Shown here in pieces: positions 29,937 through 37,117 of a stretch of 37,117 bases of DNA. Origin of the DNA: Hydrogenophaga sp. (GTDB taxonomy: Bacteria; Pseudomonadota; Gammaproteobacteria; Burkholderiales; Burkholderiaceae_C); NCBI RefSeq assembly GCF_019264445.1, contig NZ_JAHVAB010000030.1, positions 1 to 37,117 on the forward strand, in the 5' to 3' direction. The translations under genes and the position numbers were made by a program. The notes under the pieces were generated by a model. The model saw only the letters and a program-made list of their open reading frames with translations, ran no database searches and was not told the origin of the DNA. Position 1 is the first letter of the stretch; each line of letters begins with the position of its first letter.

Positions 29937-30923
29937 TCACTCGAGCTTGAGCCCCGTCTCGCTCACGATGCGGGCCCAGGTCTTGGTGTCGTTGGCGATG
30001 AGGTCCCGCATTTCGGCCGGCGTCGCCAGCTTGGGCAGAAAGCCGTTGGTCAACAGACGTTCCTGGAAGGCCGGCGACTGCACCACCTTCGTCAGCGCTT
30101 CCGACAGCCGCCGCACCGCAGGCTCAGGCGCCTTGGCCGACGCGAACAGTCCAATCCAGCTCGTGCACTCATAGCCCGACAGCAGCTCCGGTAGCAGTGG
30201 CACCGTCGATGGGAATACCGATGCACGGTAGTTTGTGCTCGCACCGAGTGGGACCAGCTTTCCCGTCTTGATGAAAGGTGCTGCCGTCGCGTAGGGCTCC
30301 CAGGACGAATCGACCTGACCACTGACCACGTTGACGATGCTGCCCGTGGTGAATGGCACATGCAGCAGCTTGACCTTGGTCTTTTCGACCAGCATCTCTC
30401 CGCACATGTGCGGCCCACTGCCGATGCCCAGCGAGCCGTACGACACCTTGCCCGGGTGGGCCTTCGCCTCGGACAGATACTGATCCAGTGTCTTGAAGGG
30501 CGAAGTGGGCGATGCCACCAGCACATAGCCCCCTACGCCGACCAGGCCGACCGGGATGAAGTCGCGCTGGGGCTGGTAGCTCATGTTCTTGTAGAGGTGC
30601 GGGTTGATCACCACGGTGTTGTGCGTGGTCAGCATGAACGTGGTCGCCGGTGTCGTGGTGCGCGCCAGTTCGGCCCCACCGATCATCCCGGCCGCGCCGG
30701 GCCTGTTTTCAACCACGATGGTCTGCTGGAGCAAGGGCCGCATCTCTTGAACGATGTCTCGTGCGATGACGTCCAGCGGTGTGCCAGGGCCAAAAGGCAC
30801 CACGATGCGCAGCGTGTCCCTGCTGGAATCGCCCTGCGCGGCTGCGCCCGTGGCGATGCCCAGCGCGCCAACGGTGGCGATCAGGGTCAGCAGTGGGCGG
30901 GCGATGCGTTGTTCGAATTTCAT
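29937..30923 (-). CDS. Bug/TctC-family periplasmic binding protein (second copy)
   Basis: A 328-residue periplasmic receptor. The export signal (RPLLTLIATVGALGIATGAAAQG) is followed by TLRIVVPFGPGTPLDVIARDIVQ, VENRPGAAGMIGGAELART, FIPVGLVGVGGYVLVASP and HVPFTTGSIVNVVSGQVDSSW. It is clearly diverged from the first Bug protein in the window, and the VVPFGPGTPLD loop differs from the usual PPGGxxD. GAGGAGA precedes the ATG at five bases. It is 37 bp after the aldehyde dehydrogenase and likely delivers a carboxylate substrate. No TctAB partner is nearby. Confidence 0.9.
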   Translation of the reverse strand: MKFEQRIARPLLTLIATVGALGIATGAAAQGDSSRDTLRIVVPFGPGTPLDVIARDIVQEMRPLLQQTIVVENRPGAAGMIGGAELARTTTPATTFMLTTHNTVVINPHLYKNMSYQPQRDFIPVGLVGVGGYVLVASPTSPFKTLDQYLSEAKAHPGKVSYGSLGIGSGPHMCGEMLVEKTKVKLLHVPFTTGSIVNVVSGQVDSSWEPYATAAPFIKTGKLVPLGASTNYRASVFPSTVPLLPELLSGYECTSWIGLFASAKAPEPAVRRLSEALTKVVQSPAFQERLLTNGFLPKLATPAEMRDLIANDTKTWARIVSETGLKLE

Positions 30924-30960
30924 GTTGGTCTCCTCGGTGGGTGGCGGGTGGGGATGTGGC

Positions 30961-32496
30961 TCAGTTCAGGCGTGCGTTGGTCTGCGTCACGTCAAACCAG
31001 TCAAAGGGCGCGTTGCTGGTGTTGACCATGACCGCCTTGGTGTCGAAGTAGCCGTCAAATGCCTCCTGGCCGAACTCCCGGCCAATGCCGGAGAGCTTCA
31101 CGCCGCCCCATGGCGATGCCGCGTCGACGCGGTGGTGGTCGTTGACCCACACGATGCCGGCTTCGAGAGCCTTGGCCACGCGGTGCGCGCGGGCCACATC
31201 GGTGGTGCGCACCGCGGCGGCCAGGCCATATTCCGAACCGTTGGCGATGGCAATGGCCTCTTCTTCGGTGTCGAAGGGCAGGACCACCGTGAAAGGGCCA
31301 AACACCTCCTCGCGCGCCACCCGCATGTCGGGGTGGACGTCGGCGAGCACCGTGGGGCGGACGTAGAAGCCGGAGGATTCGCTCAGCTCGGCGGGCACCA
31401 CGCCCCCCGCCGCCAGGCGCGCGCCTTCGGCCGCGCCAATGCGCACATAGTCCAGGATCCTTTCGCGCTGGCGCTGTGAGACCACCGGCCCCATCTGCGT
31501 GCGCGGATCAAACGGGTCACCCACCACCAGGCCATCGGCCTTTCGTGCCAGCTTCTCCACGAACTCGTCATAGACACGGCGATGCACGATGTGGCGCGCC
31601 GCGCAGACGCAGGTCTGTCCCGCACCGACAAAGGCTCCGAAAGCGGCGTAGTTCACGGCCTGGTCGACGCTGTAGTCGTCGAACACGATCACCGGGGTCT
31701 TGCCACCGAGCTCGAGCGTCTGCCGCACGAAGTTGCGTGCCGCTGCAGCGCCCGCGCTGCGGCCGGCCTCCGTGCCGCCGGTCAGCACCAGCTTGTTGAT
31801 GCCCGGGTGCTCGGAGAGCGCCTTCCCGGCGGCCGCACCGACCCCCGTCACCACGTTGAAAACGCCGGGCGGCAGACCCGCCTCGGTAAAGATCTCAGCC
31901 AGCCTCAAGGTGGTCAGCGGCGTGAGCTCGGAAGGCTTGACGACCGTGGTGCAACCGGAAGCAAACGTAGGCGCGAGATTTCGCGAGGCAATCAGCAACG
32001 GGTGATTGAAGGGCGCAATGTTGGCCACAACACCGACCGGACCTCGGTTGGTGAACGCGTGGTAGTTGCCCTCCACCGGGATCACCGAGTCGCGCCTTGC
32101 GATGGCCAGCGCTGCGTTGTAGCGAAAGAGGTCGGGAACCCGTGCGAGCTGGGCCCTGGTTTCGCGCAGGGGCCGCCCGTTGTTCAGGGTCTCGAGCTGA
32201 TACAGCTCTTCCATGTGCGCCTCCATGGCATCGGCCAGGCGGTTGATCAGCCTGGCGCGGGCACGGATCGACAGCCCCGCCCATTCGGGCGCACGGAACG
32301 CGCGCCGGGCACTGGCAATGGCGTCGGCCACATCGTGCGCATCGGCATCCGCCACATGGGCAATGACACCGCCGTGTCCCGGGGCGATGACGGGCATTTC
32401 AGCCGCAGCACGCGCCGGTCTGGCGGCGCCGTCGATGAACAGGCCGTGGCGCTTTTGCAGCCACTGCGAAAGGGTCGGAGAAAGGGGAGAAGACAT
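30961..32496 (-). CDS. NAD(P)-dependent aldehyde dehydrogenase
   Basis: A 511-residue aldehyde dehydrogenase. The N-terminal NAD fold includes IAPFNHPLLIASRNLAPTFASG and VVKPSELTPLT. The catalytic residues are Glu262 (LELGGK) and Cys296 (GQTCVCAAR), and VAREEVFGPFTVV follows. It oxidises an aldehyde, perhaps a semialdehyde from ring cleavage, in the cytoplasm. The frame extends 13 codons upstream, but AGGAG six bases before the ATG at 32496 decides the start. It is the first gene of a four-gene minus-strand operon (dehydrogenase, Bug protein, ACMSD-like enzyme, reductase). Two TTATC-N4-GATAA operators lie in the 222 bp upstream. Confidence 0.93.
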   Translation of the reverse strand: MSSPLSPTLSQWLQKRHGLFIDGAARPARAAAEMPVIAPGHGGVIAHVADADAHDVADAIASARRAFRAPEWAGLSIRARARLINRLADAMEAHMEELYQLETLNNGRPLRETRAQLARVPDLFRYNAALAIARRDSVIPVEGNYHAFTNRGPVGVVANIAPFNHPLLIASRNLAPTFASGCTTVVKPSELTPLTTLRLAEIFTEAGLPPGVFNVVTGVGAAAGKALSEHPGINKLVLTGGTEAGRSAGAAAARNFVRQTLELGGKTPVIVFDDYSVDQAVNYAAFGAFVGAGQTCVCAARHIVHRRVYDEFVEKLARKADGLVVGDPFDPRTQMGPVVSQRQRERILDYVRIGAAEGARLAAGGVVPAELSESSGFYVRPTVLADVHPDMRVAREEVFGPFTVVLPFDTEEEAIAIANGSEYGLAAAVRTTDVARAHRVAKALEAGIVWVNDHHRVDAASPWGGVKLSGIGREFGQEAFDGYFDTKAVMVNTSNAPFDWFDVTQTNARLN

Positions 32497-32561
32497 GGAG
32501 GACTCCTGAGTCAATCGTTGACGGATGGCCGGCAACCTGGGTCTGGACCGGCTCTTTTAAA

Positions 32562-32575
32562 TTATCGTTTGATAA
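32562..32575. promoter_or_regulatory. TTATC-N4-GATAA palindrome C (candidate TetR operator)
   Basis: TTATC, GTTT, GATAA followed by CT is a perfect copy of the motif near the TetR gene. It is 66 bp upstream of the aldehyde dehydrogenase start, in an AT-rich stretch where the promoter is expected. Confidence 0.6.
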
Positions 32576-32704
32576 CTAGCAAAACAAGTTTGCCATTCGT
32601 TGCGCGGCAAAATGACTGGTAGAAACCCTGATCTGCCGCGATTAGCAGGGAGAAAATGGCCCGAATCGGCCACTTCACAACCTGCTCACACCTCAGAAGT
32701 TCAG

Positions 32705-32718
32705 TTATCTTTCGATAA
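32705..32718. promoter_or_regulatory. TTATC-N4-GATAA palindrome D (candidate TetR operator)
   Basis: TTATC, TTTC, GATAA preceded by AG is another perfect copy. It directly abuts the stop codon of the MFS gene at 32719 and is 143 bp, centre to centre, from palindrome C. Both lie between the MFS stop and the dehydrogenase start, so the dehydrogenase operon is the likely target. Confidence 0.58.
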
Positions 32719-33945
32719 TCAACGTTGGGCTTTCATGGGCAGGAAGCGTGCTGAGTCCGGCCAGCCATGCACACCGAAAGCGGCCAGCGCGCTGGCGCCT
32801 GCGACCGAGATCACGCCCATCCAACCCCAGTGGGCCAAGGCCCACGCGCCCAAAGCCGAACCCGCCGCCATGCCGAGAAAAATGCCGGTGAACAACAGGG
32901 CGTTGAGCCGGCTGCGCGCCTGCGCATCGAGGCCATAGACCAAGGTCTGGTGGGCCACCAAGGCCGCCTGGACCCCGAAGTCGAAACCAATGGCGGTAAC
33001 CGCCAGCAGCGCGAGGTGAGCCGCGCTGGGCAGTGCCGACCCCGCAGCCATCGCAACAAAGCTCGCGCCGGCCACCACGGCGCCTGCGCGCGCCACACCG
33101 GTTGCGCCCCACCGGTCGGCCAGGCGCCCAGCCCACGGCGCCGCCAGCGCACCCGCCGCACCTGCCAGGCCGAAAGACCCGGCGGCTGCGGTGCCCAGAC
33201 CGAAGTCGGCGTGAAGCATCAAGGCCAGCGTGGACCAGAAGGCACTGAAACCCACCGACAGCAGCGCCTGCGACAAGGTCGCCGAGCGCAATGCGCCGTG
33301 GCGCCGCCAGAGCAAGACCATCGAGGCCAGCAAGGCACCGTAGCGAAGGGAGCTGCCGGGTGCAAAGGTGGGCAGGCGCCACCACGAGATGGCCCCGATC
33401 AGCGCCACACTGGCCGCCGCTGCAAAGTACACGGCGCGCCAGCCCAGGCCCTGGCCTATCAGGCCACTGGCAGTGCGCGACAGCAGGATGCCCAGCAAAA
33501 GTCCGGTCATGACCGTGCCCACAATGCGCCCTCGGTGTGCGGGCGGAGCGACCGAGGCAGCAGCCGGCACGAAGTCCTGCGCCAGCGTGGCGAACAGCCC
33601 GACCAGGAAGCTCGCCACCAACAACGCAGGCATTCCCGGCGACAGGCCACTGGCCGCCAACGCCAGCGTCAACGCGATCGCTTTGGCCACAATCACGCGC
33701 CGGCGGCTGTAGCGGTCTGCCAAGGGCGCCAGCAACAGGATGCCCAGCGCGTAGCCGAGCTGCGTCAGCATGGGCAGCAGACCGACCGTGGTGGGCAAAG
33801 CGCCCAGATCCGCCGCAATGGCGCCCAGAATGGGCTGCCCGTAGTAGATCGAGGCGACAGAGAAGCCGGCACCTGCCGCCAGCAATGTGACCAGGGCGCG
33901 GGGTGGGCTGATCGGCTCTTTATGCAATGAATGGATATTTGACAT
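32719..33945 (-). CDS. Major facilitator superfamily transporter (12 helices)
   Basis: A 408-residue integral membrane protein with about twelve hydrophobic helices. The first helix includes FSVASIYYGQPILGAIAADLG, and the loop 2-3 motif is APLADRYSRRRVI, the MFS signature. The N-terminal half has FATLAQDFVPAAASVAPPAHRGRIVG, and the second half repeats the fold (APWAGRLADRWGATG). It resembles drug or sugar efflux (AraJ-like) permeases; substrate and direction are not determinable. The frame extends to 34059, but the ATG at 33945 (SNIHSLHKEP) gives the normal short cytoplasmic N-terminus. It is divergent from the LysR gene at 34044, which probably regulates it. Confidence 0.88.
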   Translation of the reverse strand: MSNIHSLHKEPISPPRALVTLLAAGAGFSVASIYYGQPILGAIAADLGALPTTVGLLPMLTQLGYALGILLLAPLADRYSRRRVIVAKAIALTLALAASGLSPGMPALLVASFLVGLFATLAQDFVPAAASVAPPAHRGRIVGTVMTGLLLGILLSRTASGLIGQGLGWRAVYFAAAASVALIGAISWWRLPTFAPGSSLRYGALLASMVLLWRRHGALRSATLSQALLSVGFSAFWSTLALMLHADFGLGTAAAGSFGLAGAAGALAAPWAGRLADRWGATGVARAGAVVAGASFVAMAAGSALPSAAHLALLAVTAIGFDFGVQAALVAHQTLVYGLDAQARSRLNALLFTGIFLGMAAGSALGAWALAHWGWMGVISVAGASALAAFGVHGWPDSARFLPMKAQR

Positions 33946-34043
33946 TGGTGTAAACCCTTTGTTTTTGACGATTTTTGGATTGTCTTCGTCGGATTTGCGG
34001 TTGAGTAGGGCCCTGGAACGCACATCGGATATACATTTGTCGA

Positions 34044-34973
34044 ATGACCGAAACCACACTCCATGCCGACCGCCTCGACCTCATGCGGACCTTCATCCGC
34101 ATCGTTGAGGCGGGCAGCCTGTCTGCCGCGGCCGTGCAACTGGGGACCACCCAACCCACCGTGAGCCGCCGGTTGAAGGCCTTGGAGCAGTCGCTCGGGA
34201 TTCGCCTGATCCAGCGATCCACGCACTCGATGAAGCTCACCGTGGATGGCGAGCGCTTTCTCGAAATGGCGCGCGAACTCGTCACGGGATGGCTGGCCAT
34301 GCAGGCCGAGCTGACCGAAGGACGGAACACGCCCAGAGGAAGGCTGCGGGTCGTTGCACCCCACGCGCTCGGGCAAGACCAGCTCATGCGGCCGCTGGCC
34401 GACTACCTCCACCGCTATCCGGAGGTGTCTGTCGAGTGGCGTCTGAACGACCGCCTGCCCGACTTCGCTGCAGAGGACGTCGACTGCGCCATTCGCGTCG
34501 GCGCGGTCAACGATCCTTCGGTGGTCGCGCTGCTGATCGCCGAGGTGCCGCGGATCGTGGTGGCAGCCCCGGCGCTGATCACGGGCCAGACGCCACTGGA
34601 CCCGGACGACCTCGTGTCCATGCCCTGGCTGGCGTTGAGCACCTTCTACCAACGAGAGGTCGTGTTGCGCCGAGAGACCGGCGGCGAGAAAAAAGCTTTC
34701 GCCATCGCGCCTCGGTTGGCCACCGACAGCCTCTATGCACTGCGACGCGCCGCCCTGGAAGGGCTGGGTGCAGCCATCGTGTCGGCCTGGCTGGTCACGG
34801 ACGACCTGTCCAGCGGCGCCCTGGTGCATCTGGCGCCTGCATGGCGCGCCGCCCCTTTGCCGATGTACCTGATCTACCCGGCATCGCGGTTGCAACCGCG
34901 CCGTCTTCGCACCTTCATCGACATCGTGCGCGAGGCCATGCCGCGGAACGAGAGCGGCCCCCAACGCTTGTAG
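34044..34973 (+). CDS. LysR-family transcriptional regulator (CrgA-like)
   Basis: A 309-residue regulator. DRLDLMRTFIRIVEAGSLSAAAVQLGTTQPTVSRRLKALEQSLG is the winged helix-turn-helix (recognition region about 24-43), followed by RSTHSMKLTVDGERFLE. The effector domain begins around GRLRVVAPHALGQ and contains DVDCAIRVGAV, typical of the CrgA/DmlR-like branch. It is divergent from the MFS gene across a 98-bp AT-rich region, the usual arrangement of a LysR activator and its target. No strong ribosome binding site was seen upstream of the ATG. Confidence 0.9.
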   Translation: MTETTLHADRLDLMRTFIRIVEAGSLSAAAVQLGTTQPTVSRRLKALEQSLGIRLIQRSTHSMKLTVDGERFLEMARELVTGWLAMQAELTEGRNTPRGRLRVVAPHALGQDQLMRPLADYLHRYPEVSVEWRLNDRLPDFAAEDVDCAIRVGAVNDPSVVALLIAEVPRIVVAAPALITGQTPLDPDDLVSMPWLALSTFYQREVVLRRETGGEKKAFAIAPRLATDSLYALRRAALEGLGAAIVSAWLVTDDLSSGALVHLAPAWRAAPLPMYLIYPASRLQPRRLRTFIDIVREAMPRNESGPQRL

Positions 34974-35018
34974 GGGCTGGAGAGGAAGCCGTACCGTGTA
35001 CCAAAGGCTAGGCGGCCC

Positions 35019-35038
35019 GCCAGGCTGAAAATCCTGGC
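35019..35038. repeat. Inverted repeat between two LysR genes
   Basis: GCCAGG (35019-35024) and CCTGGC (35033-35038) pair around an eight-base A-rich loop, 46 bp after the stop of the first LysR gene. There is no T-run, so a weak or factor-assisted terminator is possible. No gene or further motif was recognised in the 192 bp between the two LysR genes. Confidence 0.3.
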
Positions 35039-35165
35039 ACGTCGATTGCGACGCCTTGCGTTGGCAACATCCCTTCAAAGGAGCCTGGATTCACATGGAC
35101 CCGACATCCCGCCAGCTGCATGTGTGCGCGCGCAGGCGCCTGGCGGCACAGCCGGCCGCACCAGC

Positions 35166-36188
35166 ATGAGAAACCCCTCACAGCGGCTCATGGCCGCCCT
35201 GCGCTTTCGCCAGCTGGAGCTGCTCAGCACGCTGGCCGATACCGGCAACATGCGGGCGGCAGCGCAGCGGCTGCACATGACCACAGCGGCCGTCAGCAAG
35301 GGGCTCAAGGATGTGGAGGCGCTGTTCGAGCAGCCGCTCTTTCACCGCCTGCCGCGCGGCGTGGTGCCCACGGTGGCGGGCACACTCGTGGTGCAGCGCG
35401 GGCGCGTGCTGCTGGCGGAGATGGAGCAGCTGTCTGATGAGCTGGCCGCGCCGCTGCGCCCGCTGCACGACCGGCTGAAGATCGGCGCCACGCCCTTTCT
35501 CACCTGGACGGTGCTGCCGCGCATCCTGGCGTCGCTCGCCGAGCAAGACATGCTGCCCGGGGTGCTGTTGCTCGAAGGCCGGCTGGCCGATATTTCGCGC
35601 CAGCTGGAGGCGGGCGAGGTGGACGCGCTGATCACCATGGACACGCCGTCCGAACTCGGCAGCCTCTCGGCACAGGGCTTCACCATCGCGCACATCGGCC
35701 TGGAGCAATGGCGCGTGGTGTGCTCCCCGCACCACGCGCTCGCGGTGGGCCGCACCGCCCGCAGTGCGCCCCTGCGCTGGGCCGAGGTGGCGCAGGCGCG
35801 CTGGATCCTGCCGCCCCGGCCGACCAACTCGCGGATGATGCTGGAGCACACGCTGCGCGAGCAGGGGTTGCCCGCGCTCATCCCGCACATCGAGACCATG
35901 AGCGCGATCACGCACCTGGCGCTGGCCGAGCAGAACCTGGGCATCACGCTTGCGGCGCAGGGCACGCTGAGCGAGCGCCTGCAGCGGGGAGCGCTCGTCG
36001 AGCTGCCAATGGAAAGCCTGCCGCCGCCGGTGCCCATTGCCATGGTGTACCGCCGCAGCGGCAACGACCGCGCTCAGCTGGCCGGGCTGGCGGCTGCCGC
36101 GCAGCGCGCGAGCAGCGCGGCGGCGTCGCCTGCGTTCACACCCAAGGCGTCGAGCAAGAAGTTGTCGGCGCGAAAGTCGCGCCCGTAG
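35166..36188 (+). CDS. LysR-family transcriptional regulator (GbpR/PcaQ-like)
   Basis: A 340-residue regulator. The helix-turn-helix is LRFRQLELLSTLADTGNMRAAAQRLHMTTAAVSKGLKDVEALFEQ, with the recognition region at about 27-46. The effector domain begins near DRLKIGATPFLTWTVLP. The N-terminus is ambiguous: ATGs at 35046, 35166 and 35190 are in frame. 35166 is chosen because it leaves a short natural leader before the DNA-binding domain. The C-terminal 30 residues are Ala/Ser/Lys-rich and lie entirely within the part overlapping the convergent dehydrogenase gene by 115 bp. Its target may be that gene or one beyond the edge. Confidence 0.87.
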   Translation: MRNPSQRLMAALRFRQLELLSTLADTGNMRAAAQRLHMTTAAVSKGLKDVEALFEQPLFHRLPRGVVPTVAGTLVVQRGRVLLAEMEQLSDELAAPLRPLHDRLKIGATPFLTWTVLPRILASLAEQDMLPGVLLLEGRLADISRQLEAGEVDALITMDTPSELGSLSAQGFTIAHIGLEQWRVVCSPHHALAVGRTARSAPLRWAEVAQARWILPPRPTNSRMMLEHTLREQGLPALIPHIETMSAITHLALAEQNLGITLAAQGTLSERLQRGALVELPMESLPPPVPIAMVYRRSGNDRAQLAGLAAAAQRASSAAASPAFTPKASSKKLSARKSRP

Positions 36189-37117
36189 GCGGTGGACAGC
36201 AGCGTGAGGCAGGCGGTGAGCACGGGTGTGCGCACGCCGGCCACGCCCGCCAGCGCCTCCAGAAACGCCAGGCCGAACGGCGCGTCTTCGAGCACATAGC
36301 GGTGCTGCAGCGAGGCCGGCCCGTTCGGGCTCATGCCGCCCTCGACGATGGCGCCGGCCATGGTGTGCAGCGGCCCCTGGGGCACATGGTAGGAGCGGGC
36401 GTAGTGCTGCTGCAGCGAGGGCAGCGCCAGCCCGAAGCTGTGCGCCACGGCCTGGCGCTCCACGTCCAGCGCTTCGGCCATGCGGCCCACCACGGCGGTG
36501 AAGTGGCCAAACAGCGACCACGCTTCGCCCGACTCCATGCGCGTGAGGTTGGGAATGACCTCTGCCGCGTGCGCGATCGGGTTGATGTTGGCCAGCGTGG
36601 GTGCGAGCAGGTTGTCGGCCATCACGAAGCGTTCGCCGAACAGATCGGCGCAGGTTTGCAGCGCCTCTGACGGATCCAGCGGACCCAGCGTGGCCATGTC
36701 GATGCGGCTGCGCAGCGGGTTGATGTGCAGGCTGCCGTCGGGCTGAAAGTGCGTGGTGGTGAGCGTGGTGCCCCAGCCGCTGACCTGCACGCCCTCGGTG
36801 GCGCCCGCGATCCACAGCGGTGCGAGCGACAGCGCGCCGCTGACCACCACATGTTGTCCGCTGCGCCACACGGCGTTCAGCGGTCCGAGCACCGCGCCAT
36901 AGGCATTGGCCGGCAGACACACCAGCACCACCGGGAACTCGGCCAGGCGCTGCGGCGAGGCCAGCCATTCCACATCCACCTCGCCGCTCACCGCGCCGGC
37001 GCACGTGAAGCGGGCACGGTCGGCATGGCGTTGCACGCGGCTGCGGGTGGGCGACCACAGCGCCGGTGCGATGCCGACCCGCACCAGAACGGCCGCGGCC
37101 GCGCAGCCGATCGGGCC
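36074..37117 (-). CDS. NAD(P)-dependent octopine/nopaline dehydrogenase-family protein, 5' truncated at the right edge
   Basis: At least 347 residues are visible and the frame runs off the window. The edge residues GPIGCAAAAVLV look like the dinucleotide-binding loop of a Rossmann fold, followed by ALWSPTRS. The C-terminal opine dehydrogenase domain is recognisable by NINPIAHAAEVIPN, with the family's catalytic His, and by the conserved end LEDAPFGLAFLEALAGVAG with SLQHRYV. A GTG at 37084 could mimic a start but would cut the NAD-binding motif. Such enzymes reductively condense an amino acid with a 2-oxoacid, or run in reverse to degrade opines. It converges with the LysR gene, overlapping by 115 bp. 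Confidence 0.8.
   Translation of the reverse strand, partial: GPIGCAAAAVLVRVGIAPALWSPTRSRVQRHADRARFTCAGAVSGEVDVEWLASPQRLAEFPVVLVCLPANAYGAVLGPLNAVWRSGQHVVVSGALSLAPLWIAGATEGVQVSGWGTTLTTTHFQPDGSLHINPLRSRIDMATLGPLDPSEALQTCADLFGERFVMADNLLAPTLANINPIAHAAEVIPNLTRMESGEAWSLFGHFTAVVGRMAEALDVERQAVAHSFGLALPSLQQHYARSYHVPQGPLHTMAGAIVEGGMSPNGPASLQHRYVLEDAPFGLAFLEALAGVAGVRTPVLTACLTLLSTAYGRDFRADNFLLDALGVNAGDAAALLARCAAAASPAS

Noticed and set aside
36074..37084. Complete dehydrogenase starting at the GTG at 37084
   Set aside because: This start would cut the glycine-rich NAD-binding loop, which continues in frame to the window edge, so the gene is truncated and not complete.
1..37117. Insertion sequences, integrase, attachment sites, CRISPR arrays, tRNA or rRNA genes
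   Set aside because: None was seen on either strand; the idea of an inserted block between 18209 and 27646 rests only on operator distribution and regulation.

Overview
The window is about 37 kb of GC-rich DNA. Gene content and style suggest a betaproteobacterium of the Burkholderiales, most likely Comamonadaceae: tightly packed operons with ATGA overlaps, two orphan Bug/TctC-type binding proteins, many LysR regulators, and an intercistronic repeat of a Comamonadaceae-like type. The taxonomic call is inference. No rRNA, tRNA, CRISPR array, transposase or phage gene was seen. Apart from two genes cut by the window edges, every recognised gene looks intact. The whole window reads as an accessory catabolic region: five transcriptional regulators, four periplasmic binding proteins, two complete ABC importers, one MFS carrier and about a dozen catabolic enzymes.

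Region 1 (1-983): the 3' part of a phenylacetate-CoA ligase-like gene, followed by about 560 bp without a recognisable gene. Region 2 (1480-15424): one very compact plus-strand operon of 13 genes. It starts with a GntR/HutC regulator preceded by three palindromes. A Liv-type ABC importer (binding protein, two permeases, two ATPases) follows. Then come a two-subunit aconitase/isopropylmalate-dehydratase-like hydratase, a two-subunit ATP-dependent hydantoinase/oxoprolinase (HyuB, HyuA), an isochorismatase-fold protein lacking the usual nucleophilic Cys, an FAD-dependent oxidoreductase and an isocitrate-lyase/PEP-mutase-family C-C lyase. Together they can be read as uptake and full catabolism of a cyclic imide or lactam: ATP-driven ring opening, redox adjustment, hydration of a substituted maleate-type diacid, and aldol cleavage to an oxoacid plus a carboxylate. 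This resembles the dimethylmaleate hydratase/dimethylmalate lyase end of anaerobic nicotinate breakdown. The substrate is not determined by the sequence.

Region 3 (15421-18190): a minus-strand pair, a VOC protein and an FAD monooxygenase of the 2,6-dihydroxypyridine-hydroxylase type, divergent from a TetR regulator. Region 4 (18209-27646): a minus-strand operon running VOC protein, Bug binding protein, Dpp-type ABC importer (A, B, C, D, F) and a cytosine-deaminase-like amidohydrolase with an altered HxH motif, divergent from a LysR gene. Region 5 (27604-32718): a minus-strand operon of aldehyde dehydrogenase, Bug binding protein, ACMSD-like amidohydrolase/decarboxylase and Old Yellow Enzyme-like reductase. 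The palindrome TTATC-N4-GATAA occurs twice upstream of this operon and also in the VOC-monooxygenase/TetR intergenic region. This links regions 3 and 5 as one probable TetR regulon, with region 4 lying between them.

Region 6 (32719-34973): an MFS transporter divergent from a LysR gene. Region 7 (35166-37117): a further LysR gene overlapping convergently with an octopine/nopaline-dehydrogenase-family gene that runs off the right edge.
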